The translations under genes and the position numbers were made by a program. This document shows, one piece after another, positions 27,426-34,784 of a stretch of 64,000 nucleotides of DNA. The notes beneath the pieces were generated by a model that was given only the letters and a program-made list of their open reading frames with translations, was not told the origin of the DNA and made no database searches. Location: positions 20,856 through 84,855 of the forward strand of contig QNGA01000013.1 in assembly GCA_003298465.1 (NCBI GenBank), written 5' to 3'. Positions within the stretch are counted from its first letter, which is position 1, and each line of letters starts with the position of its first letter. The stretch is from a halophilic archaeon (lineage in GTDB: Archaea > Halobacteriota > Halobacteria > Halobacteriales > Haladaptataceae).

Positions 27426-29318
27426 ATGCAGGAGAATAACAATCGACACTCCAGTGGAATACGACGAAGAGCGTTCACGAAAATCGGAGGACTCAGTGCC
27501 TTCGGTGCACTTGCAGGCTGTACAACTGCCAGAGGGCAAGACGAAAGTTCGAACGATAGCAACAAGAACTCCTCGCCGGATACATCGACGCGAATTACGG
27601 GCGCAAAGCGAGTCTCACCGCGTGACTTCCATGAAGAAAACTACGAGATTACCCATACGTATCGCCGTAATGAGGCGCTCAGGGTACTACTACAAGATCC
27701 AAAAGTAAACAAAATAGCAAGAAACTGGATCGGTAGTTTCGAAGCCTACGCGCCACTTACCAACACGCTTGGAACAATCAGTGTCCAGGGGTGTCCAGAT
27801 TACACTGCTAACGGAAGTTTCGATAAGGGATCGTGGGATATCACCGCTAAAAATCGGCAAACAATCTATGGGTTGGTTGATCGCCGGCATAACGAACTCG
27901 TCGCACTTCAAATTACTAACCCGATGGACATCCAGTGGAAGGAAGAATACGAGAAGAAAAATATCCGCCGAGGGCGGGTTCTCTACGATCAGCCAGAAGT
28001 CAAAGAGTACCTCAAAGGCAAGGACTGGTGGCCGAGTATCAAAGTCGGTGAGAGTATCACAGCTGGTGAAGGACTCCGTCACGGGAACGTAACAATCGTC
28101 CTTTTCCCGGCAGTCGGCAAAGATAGTATGGGAATTGTATCCGGATTCCTTGATGTCTCAGGAGACAAACCGAAATTCGTGGACGTATACTTCGTCGATG
28201 ATTTTGTTCGATACTCAACCCAGGATCTGGCTCGGGAAATCAAACCGAACAACAAATCAGTCTTAGGGAAGGTCCCTGACGTGCCGAAAACCAAGCGACC
28301 GATAAAAACGGCAAACAAGGGCTACCACCGATTCGAAACGCTTCCAGACAAGGATTTCACGGATGCTGGCTGGAAGATCCACTGGGAACCCCCAGAAACC
28401 ATGGGAGTAAAACTGGAGGGACAATTCCGCGGGCAGCCGGTATTCAGTGCGATGAACGGCATGGCGCCGACAACATTTACTGGATATGACCTCCCGCCAC
28501 GAAAAGGACGCAATACGCTCAATTGGTTCTTCCCCGAGCATAAACCGAAATTCAACGGGCATCACATATTCTGGGATATTCACAGTATCTCGTTTGGCGG
28601 ACCTGGAGCACTTGCCAAAGTCGATTATCCCAAACGCCGTGACCACCCGAAAGGCTTCCAGTTCCGAACCCACTACCACACTGGCGCTCAGGGACGGTCG
28701 AGCATCGACTTCCACTCCGGTGTGCGGTTCGGCCCGTACAACTACAATATCTCGTATGAGTTCTTCGAAGATGGTCGGTTCATTCCTATCTGGCGGCGGC
28801 ACGGCCCTGGCTATGTCACCGAATCGCTCTATGGGTACGGACAACCCGAGGATTACAAGGGAGAGGAAAACGTCGTGCAGCAGTATATCTCAGCACAGGC
28901 ATTCGACGTTACGCCTGGTACACAGGATGGTGTTGAAGTACAGTACTTCGACGGCGACTCCTGGTCGAAGCCCGCCAAAGAGTTCTATAAGGAGGGTGAA
29001 CCAGGAACAAAACTCAGGTTTACAAACCCGAATGGGTCTCAGACTATCGATCTCCCTATGGATCGAGGCATGGAGGCTGTTGTCCTCAAGCGCAAACCTG
29101 ACGAAATCGGGCCGGCCAAGTCACAGGCTATGCGAGCAGATGATCTGGATGTAGAACTGGACTACTATCATCCGGCCCAGTACGTGGATGGTGATCAGAT
29201 TCAAAATCAACGAGTAATCTTGTGGTTGTTGCTTGAAGCATCGATGGATGAGGTCCCCCATCCCGCTGGTGCGACTGCCTACGCAGCCCTTGCCGAACTT
29301 CAATTGAAGGGATACTGA
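27426..29318 (+). CDS. Tat-exported lipoprotein resembling copper amine oxidase
   Basis: The protein has 630 residues from ATG 27426. A TATA-like TTTTATTT lies at 27391-27398. The N-terminus has a twin-arginine motif (RRRAFTKIGGLSAFG) and lipobox LAGC with Cys32, then a Ser/Asn-rich linker, so it would be surface-anchored. The C-terminal half has features of the copper amine oxidase fold. These are a Asn-Tyr-Asn (439-441) motif near where the topaquinone tyrosine is expected (consensus N-Y-D/E), followed by YEFFEDGRF, and several His-rich strands (HHIFWDIHS, THYHTG). The final hydrophobic strand VILWLLLEAS also resembles the family. Overall similarity is weak, so a non-catalytic relative is possible. 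Confidence 0.5.
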   Translation: MQENNNRHSSGIRRRAFTKIGGLSAFGALAGCTTARGQDESSNDSNKNSSPDTSTRITGAKRVSPRDFHEENYEITHTYRRNEALRVLLQDPKVNKIARNWIGSFEAYAPLTNTLGTISVQGCPDYTANGSFDKGSWDITAKNRQTIYGLVDRRHNELVALQITNPMDIQWKEEYEKKNIRRGRVLYDQPEVKEYLKGKDWWPSIKVGESITAGEGLRHGNVTIVLFPAVGKDSMGIVSGFLDVSGDKPKFVDVYFVDDFVRYSTQDLAREIKPNNKSVLGKVPDVPKTKRPIKTANKGYHRFETLPDKDFTDAGWKIHWEPPETMGVKLEGQFRGQPVFSAMNGMAPTTFTGYDLPPRKGRNTLNWFFPEHKPKFNGHHIFWDIHSISFGGPGALAKVDYPKRRDHPKGFQFRTHYHTGAQGRSSIDFHSGVRFGPYNYNISYEFFEDGRFIPIWRRHGPGYVTESLYGYGQPEDYKGEENVVQQYISAQAFDVTPGTQDGVEVQYFDGDSWSKPAKEFYKEGEPGTKLRFTNPNGSQTIDLPMDRGMEAVVLKRKPDEIGPAKSQAMRADDLDVELDYYHPAQYVDGDQIQNQRVILWLLLEASMDEVPHPAGATAYAALAELQLKGY

Positions 29319-29369
29319 CTATAACTATTTATTCTCTTAGTTTAGCTTTGTTTCGACGTTACACTATGG

Positions 29370-30116
29370 TTAGTGCATTGCATCGCCGCCGTCGGGGCTG
29401 AGCGTCTGACCCGTATAGTAGTCACCGCCATCTCCAGCGAGTAATATGGCCGTGGGCACGACTTCGTCAACGGTTCCGATTCGACCGAGCGGGACCTCCG
29501 ATTGTTTATTTTCACGCCATTCGTCGGTCGTATCGTCAAGGAGATCTGTTTCGATCGGTCCTGGTGCAATAGCGTTAACCTGAACGTCGGGTGCGACTTC
29601 CCGAGCAAGTGCCCGTGTAAAGGCAATAACACCGCCTTTCGCGGCCGAATAATGCGTGAGTTCCGTACCACCCTTGATTCCTAACTGCGACGCGACGTTG
29701 ATGATTCGGCCGCTGTTCTGGTCAAGCATCTCCTCAATGGCGAAGCGTGTAACCAAGAACGTCCCACGGAGGTCGACCGATATGGTCTGGTCCCACGTCT
29801 TGACGTCCATCTCGTCCAGCGGCGACGGTTCAAGGACACCTGCGTTGTTCACGAGCACGTCGATGCCACCAAACTCCTCCGTCACTGTCTCAACGAGTTG
29901 CTGAGCTTCGTCCTCGTCGCTCACATCGGCCTGTACAGCAACAGCAGTCCCACCCTCGTTCTCGATGGTTTCGACCGTCTCCTCGGCAGCCTCCTTATCC
30001 GAGTGGTAGTTTACTACGACCGTGGCACCTTCACGACCGAACCCTTCCGCAATCCCCCGCCCAATCCCTTTCGACGCGCCAGTAACCAGAGTGGATTTAC
30101 CGTCAAGATCTCCCAT
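29370..30116 (-). CDS. Short-chain dehydrogenase/reductase, FabG-like
   Basis: The 248-residue NAD(P)-dependent oxidoreductase has the nucleotide site TGASKGIG (12-19), NNAG (90-93), and the catalytic triad Ser143, Tyr156 and Lys160 (YSAAK). Residues just after the second strand (NYHSD) are more compatible with NADP than NAD, but this is weak evidence. It resembles 3-oxoacyl-ACP reductase/glucose dehydrogenase-type SDRs; the substrate is unknown. ATG 30116 is preferred over the GTG two codons earlier. A second SDR lies in the same direction at 30958, with a decayed gene between them. Confidence 0.85.
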   Translation of the reverse strand: MGDLDGKSTLVTGASKGIGRGIAEGFGREGATVVVNYHSDKEAAEETVETIENEGGTAVAVQADVSDEDEAQQLVETVTEEFGGIDVLVNNAGVLEPSPLDEMDVKTWDQTISVDLRGTFLVTRFAIEEMLDQNSGRIINVASQLGIKGGTELTHYSAAKGGVIAFTRALAREVAPDVQVNAIAPGPIETDLLDDTTDEWRENKQSEVPLGRIGTVDEVVPTAILLAGDGGDYYTGQTLSPDGGDAMH

Positions 30117-30419
30117 ACTCACTGTTCAGTTGGAATAATGTTAAGCCTCCCGGCAGAGACGGTCTCCTGACGGAGTAGGTAGTTGGTTGTGAGTGTCAGG
30201 CAATTAGAGCCAGCATGACTCTAAGCGAAATCAACTATCTCGGGATGCTTCCTATCGCTACGGACGGGATGGGTGTCCACCGCCGCTGAGCGGGCTATCA
30301 AAGCTCGTTAATGCTATTGGGGGCGTGATGGTTTTCAACGTGACTCCACTGGGTAGCTTCCGACGGTACTCTCATATTGCTCATAGACGTGCTTGGTGAG
30401 TATAATGGCATGCGTCTTT

Positions 30420-30955
30420 TGCATTATCCTCTACGCCGAAATCGAGTGATGCAACTCAGGAGCGTGGAGATCGACTGCCACCTGGTAAGTGGTCACAGTA
30501 TTCTTCAGGAGTACGCTGAGACTGTGATGCCAGTTTTGGTTTGGCATCTGCGTCTCGGCTGCCTGTTCCCCGCTCGTGTACGAGAAGATCGTCGGCACGG
30601 TCTGCGCGAGCGACGCAAGCGAGTCGTCCATGATCCCCTCGACAGCGCTCGTATAGTGAGTTTCGAGACAAAGACGACATCCCTGTTTGGGTCGGGATGC
30701 CGCCAGAACTGCGAGCGCAATAGCTCGCTGTAGGTATCCCGACTGTGTTGTTCACTGCGTCCGGTATCAAATCACGTGGTCAGATGCAGACAGTACATCT
30801 CTACAGGCTCGTCCAGGACCGACCCCGGTATTAGACCGCTTTGCGTCTTCGACTGTACCAGCCCGGCCAGCGTCCGCGAGGCGATTTTATGATTCTGGTG
30901 GAGCGTCGTCTCACTCATACGCAACTCGTCAATTTCGGGCTTTGTTAATAGAGAC
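30420..30955 (-). pseudogene. Decayed copy of the 15239 gene (repeat copy 2)
   Basis: Read on the minus strand, it begins near EIDELRMSETTLHQNHK, passes through SKTQSGLIP and CLHLTT followed by an in-frame TGA, and goes on with SQFWRHPDP. The protein-like reading then changes frame and continues to about 30430 (MDDSLASLAQTVPTIFSY). It parallels 15239-15853 residue for residue in the middle section and adds the C-terminal part that the other copy has lost. At least one stop and two frame changes make it dead. Confidence 0.6.
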
Positions 30956-30957
30956 GG

Positions 30958-31764
30958 TTAGAGAACGTCTTGAGTAATCCCCCCGTCGATCTTGACTGCC
31001 TCGCCCGTGATATTGCGGTTCTGTGCGAAAAAGACCGCAAGACGCCCCATATCCTCGGGCTTCTGGTCTCGGTTTAATGGGATAGAACGCTGGATCGTCT
31101 CCTCGTACGCCTCCCCACTAGCAGGCGTGAGCACGTCACGCCACATCGGGGTGTCGACGATACCTGGACAAATCGCGTTGACCGTCACATCGTCTTCGGC
31201 AAGTTCGAGCGAGAGTGTCTTCGTGAGCGCCATGACAGCATGTTTCGAGGCAGAGTAATGGGCAATCCCTTCGGCTCCGATTTCCCCTGCAATCGAGGCG
31301 GTATTGATAATTGCTCCACCGTCTTTGAGATGTGGGATGGCTGCGCGTGCACAGAGGAATGGGCCCTTTGCGTTAACGTTCATGATAGCGTCCCAATCGT
31401 TCTCGTCCATCTCCTCAACGGGCGAATACGAGATAATGCCGGCGTTGCTCACGAGGATATCGAGGCCCCCGAGATTGTCGACGGTTGTTTCGACCATGTT
31501 CTCGACCTGTTCTGCGTCAGTGACGTCACACTCGACGAGCAGTGTCTCCGCACCTAAGGATTCAAGATCATCAGAAAGTTCACGCACGTGCTCGCGGTTA
31601 TCTGACTTCGCATCGTCCTCAGCTGCTTCCTCCGAAATCCCGAGGTCAGCGATGGTGATATCACAGCCGGCTTTCGCTAGCTCGCGTGTAATGCCACCGC
31701 CGATGTCGCCCGCTGCGCCGGTAACGATAGCAACGGATCCGTTGAGATCGTGTTCTTCGACCAT
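30958..31764 (-). CDS. Short-chain dehydrogenase/reductase
   Basis: The protein has 268 residues with the SDR landmarks TGAAGDIGGG (15-24), SNAG (106-109), Ser157, Tyr170 and Lys174 (YSASK). ADLG after the second strand suggests NAD preference. An acidic insertion (about residues 44-65) follows that strand. The end KIDGGITQDVL is typical. The substrate cannot be assigned. It is about 40 percent like the SDR at 29370 by eye, so it is a separate family member rather than a recent duplicate. Confidence 0.85.
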   Translation of the reverse strand: MVEEHDLNGSVAIVTGAAGDIGGGITRELAKAGCDITIADLGISEEAAEDDAKSDNREHVRELSDDLESLGAETLLVECDVTDAEQVENMVETTVDNLGGLDILVSNAGIISYSPVEEMDENDWDAIMNVNAKGPFLCARAAIPHLKDGGAIINTASIAGEIGAEGIAHYSASKHAVMALTKTLSLELAEDDVTVNAICPGIVDTPMWRDVLTPASGEAYEETIQRSIPLNRDQKPEDMGRLAVFFAQNRNITGEAVKIDGGITQDVL

Positions 31765-31944
31765 ACCTCTTCCTCGGCAGGAATATAGGTCAAGGTTTGG
31801 GCTACAAACGATACCCGGTGTCCAACCTCGTCCCGGGGGAACTGAAATCCCCCAATGTTGTCTTAGCAGCGCAGGAGTAGGCCGTTCAAACTATTGGAAC
31901 CCTATGGCAACGTCATTGCCCACAGAATGCTTCCTGACAAGAAA

Positions 31945-32115
31945 GGACAAAAGCGCGCACAGCTGAAATGCTTCAGCACCGACGTTGAAGCCCCCAGTCT
32001 GGCTGACGTGACGAATGAGATTTACGACAATAATTCAAATACTGATACGTAAGTAATTCCAAATGATGTGTTCGCTTGCACCTGCCTGTATCATGTTTAC
32101 TGGTACACCTACTGC
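31945..32115 (+). pseudogene. 5' part of SWIM gene, decayed (cassette copy F)
   Basis: The sequence reads DKKGQKRAQLKCFSTDVEAP, then LADVTNEIYDN, matching the front of the SWIM gene at 25765 and 21974. A later piece resembles CTCLYHV(H), but the finger is not completed. It supplies the N-terminal coding sequence missing from the intact copy D. Confidence 0.5.
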
Positions 32116-33023
32116 GATCACTGCTGACCCTTTCGGCTATCCAAGGAATTTGGCGACGATTGACTGTCTACGATATCAATACACTGGTAGTGAACCTACT
32201 AATGAAGACAGCATGCTTTCTGATGTTGTGTCGGCTGTAGCGTCGTGGATGCACGGTGGTCTACCCCCTGTGGGCTACAGACGGTTATACACACTGTTGC
32301 CAGCATGATGCTGTATTGAGACTTGTGAGTGCCGATTTGAGATCTAATTGTGCAACCCCGTAGAATTGCTCTCTCCCGGTCGGTGTGCGGACACAGATAA
32401 CAGAAGTTTGGCTTGTAGCTCGAAAAATCGCTAGTGTCCACGGTGCCTCTGTATGCTCCCACCTGCTGTGACATGATGCATCGTTGTCTTCGATGGTGCG
32501 TGACCCGAGCTCCCAACTTAATCGATTCAGATAGGGGAGAGTAAATGGCACGATATCAGGGAGCTCAGGCCCAGCGTTGCTGTTATTCTGAGAGCTATGG
32601 GCAGCCATACCATGGGATGTGCAATCCATGGTTAAAAATATAGCTATTCGGAGCTTCAATAATAGACTCCATCAACTTGGTCATCGCTAAGTAGATCCAG
32701 CAATAGGCCTGCGTGACCCAATTCGACCCAGAGGTATTGAAGCTGCGCTCATGTCTCTCCAACGGGTGTGCTATTAGTACTGAGAGTCCGCTAACAGATT
32801 TTTCAACTCTACAGGCGGAGCAGGCCGAGTGCCTCGGGGTCAAGCCTCGAGGCGGTTCACCAAAGTATACACTCTGTCAAGTACAGCAACACCTTCCACA
32901 TAGCACTCGACAGCTGACGCCGACTGGTTAGGAACGTGGATTGAGACGCACCCACGTTTCTTTCTGACGGACGGCTAGGAGGTGACCATTACGTTTGTCT
33001 GTTGCTATCCTCAATAACAGGCT
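32116..33023. other. Stretch without a supported gene
   Basis: About 900 bases with only short frames lacking acidic bias on both strands. A hairpin with 7-base arms (AACGTGG at 32933-32939, CCACGTT at 32952-32958) sits about 65 bases before the nitroreductase start. Its use is unknown. Confidence 0.4.
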
Positions 33024-33680
33024 GTGTCTGACGGAAACCAGCAGCTCGACCGAGACGTCGATGGATCGGCGATAGATGGACTCCGTGACGAGGTTGCAGC
33101 CAACCGCGACCCCCAATACGACATTGACCCACTGTTCGTCAACCGCTGGTCGCCACGCGCTATGACTGGCGAGACACTCCCTGAAGAGGAACTCATGGCG
33201 CTGTTCGAGGCCGCACGGTGGGCGCCATCCTCATACAATAACCAACATTGGCGATTCATCTATGCCGAACCGACTGACGACAACTGGGATGCATTCGTCG
33301 ACCTCCTCGCAGAGGGAAATCAGCCGTGGGCCGAGGACGCTGCTGCACTCGTCATCATCATCTCGAAGACAACCTTCGACTTCAATGACGAGTATGCACC
33401 CACGCACTCGCTCGACACTGGCGCTGCCATGGAAAATCTCGCACTTGAGGCTGCTCGCCGCCGGCTCGTGTTTCATGGGATGCAAGGCTTCGACTATGAT
33501 GCTGCAGCCGACTACCTCAATCTCTCCGACGAGTACGAGGTTGAAGCAATGGCTGCAATTGGCGAACGAGCTGCCGAAGAAACACTTCCCGAGGACTATC
33601 AAGACCAAGAGGAGCCGAACCAGCGCAAGGACTTAGACGAGATCGTGTTCAACGGCGACTTCGCTCCGACTGACGAATAG
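33024..33680 (+). CDS. Nitroreductase family protein
   Basis: The 218-residue flavin-dependent oxidoreductase has the FMN-binding NRWSPRAMTGETLP near residue 40, then ARWAPSSYNNQHWRF (about 64-78), the later LDTGAAMENLALEAARR and a GMQGFD segment. Such enzymes use FMN and NAD(P)H to reduce nitro groups, quinones or flavins. The exact substrate is not predictable. The start is GTG 33024; no ATG is available in the N-terminal region. It stands alone. Confidence 0.85.
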   Translation: MSDGNQQLDRDVDGSAIDGLRDEVAANRDPQYDIDPLFVNRWSPRAMTGETLPEEELMALFEAARWAPSSYNNQHWRFIYAEPTDDNWDAFVDLLAEGNQPWAEDAAALVIIISKTTFDFNDEYAPTHSLDTGAAMENLALEAARRRLVFHGMQGFDYDAAADYLNLSDEYEVEAMAAIGERAAEETLPEDYQDQEEPNQRKDLDEIVFNGDFAPTDE

Positions 33681-33724
33681 GCCAAGCAGTGTTTCGTCTC
33701 CCGAATGCTTGCTCACGATTGTTC

Positions 33725-33839
33725 TCCTCTGTCCATCAGGCGCAGCGTCGAGCGTGGTCCCGCACTGCCGGCATTCGATCACCATATCTGGGTCCTCACT
33801 GGTCGTCAGTACCTGCCGGACCCGCGAGAGCACACTCAT
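33725..33839 (-). pseudogene. Damaged copy of the small zinc-ribbon gene
   Basis: ATG 33839 begins MSVLSRVRQVLTTSEDPDM and CRQCGTTLD, nearly identical to the intact gene at 18349-18504, including upstream bases. The second CxxC knuckle is lost: after APDG the sequence diverges, and the frame runs antisense into the 3' end of the nitroreductase gene. It is best seen as a truncated duplicate. Confidence 0.6.
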
Positions 33840-34101
33840 ACTGTCGCTGTTTGGCTTCGACTCACATACATCGTTCGAAACCGAAACCAACCGTACCATG
33901 GTCTGTTCCGGCCCCGCCCCCGATTATAACCACAATTAGCTAGCGACTGAACTGTTGAACGCATCTAGCCGAATAGCATGTGTCTACTACCCCTACAGTG
34001 TGAGCAAGATCAACTGTGCCAAATATGAGTGTGGGACACTGACGGTGGATTCATACGTGTCAGTCGGCACGTTTTTGGGACCGGGACGGGGACACTGATG
34101 T

Positions 34102-34482
34102 ATGGCTGACGATACTACTGATACACAGGACGAGCACTCGGAAGACACAACAGATTCCCAGGACGACGCTGAGGAACAATCATTCCGTGAACGCGTCGAG
34201 GAAATGCGCGAGCAACGAAGTGAGGAGGGTGAGGAAGACAGCGAGCGACCTAACGATCCCTTCGGTGGCGGTGGGCCTGGAATGGGTGGTATGGGCGGCG
34301 GGAATCCCATGGCACAGATGATGGGTGGAATGATGGGCGGTGGTGGTCCCGGCGGCCCACCTGGTGCGAGCGAAGGTAGCAGTAACGAGGAACTCGTCAA
34401 AGAAGTTCGCCAACTTCGCGACGAGGTCCGCGACGTTACCCGCCAGCTCCAGCGGATCGCCGATGCAGTTGAAGATACGTAG
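34102..34482 (+). CDS. Acidic protein with Gly-Met-rich centre and coiled-coil end
   Basis: The protein has 126 residues. Residues 1-55 are very acidic with a short helical stretch (FRERVEEMREQRSEE). Residues 56-88 are a Gly/Met/Pro-rich segment (GMGGMGGGNPM, then MMGGMMGGG). Residues 95-126 form a predicted coiled coil (VKEVRQLRDEVRDVTRQLQRI). The Gly-Gly-Met run resembles the C-terminal tail of group II chaperonins such as the one at 18833. No family is known; a chaperone-associated or scaffolding role is only a guess. Confidence 0.6.
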   Translation: MADDTTDTQDEHSEDTTDSQDDAEEQSFRERVEEMREQRSEEGEEDSERPNDPFGGGGPGMGGMGGGNPMAQMMGGMMGGGGPGGPPGASEGSSNEELVKEVRQLRDEVRDVTRQLQRIADAVEDT

Positions 34483-34492
34483 TGAGACACGT

Positions 34493-34606
34493 TTCACTGG
34501 CCCGCACGTTAGCTGGGATAAACATGGCCACATTGATCACCGCTACTGGCGGTGGGGGAAATGTGGCGTTGAGACCATTGATAAACCCGCTCGAACACGA
34601 CCGTGA
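34493..34606 (+). pseudogene. 3' end of SWIM gene (cassette copy G)
   Basis: Eleven bases after the preceding stop, the sequence reads TGPHVSWDKHGHIDHRYWRWGKCGVETIDK. This matches the end of the SWIM gene (TGPHVGHDKDGNIDHRYWRCEHC). One zinc Cys is replaced by Trp-Gly, so even this tail is degenerate. Confidence 0.55.
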
Positions 34607-34784
34607 AGCTCCTCTGTCCTCGTATTGACTCTTGCTTTTGGGGTTGAATAGCAAATGCCTTTGCTCTTTGGAGGCTGAATTATTGACTAGCTATGACTGC
34701 AGTCCTCAATCCAGTACGGCAGGACCATATCCGATACCGAATCGATACGAAACCGTGTTGTTACTTGACAGTTAATCTCAATCA

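Noticed and set aside
32933..32958. Hairpin with 7-base arms, considered as a terminator
   Set aside because: No gene ends just ahead of it on either strand, and archaeal termination does not need hairpins.
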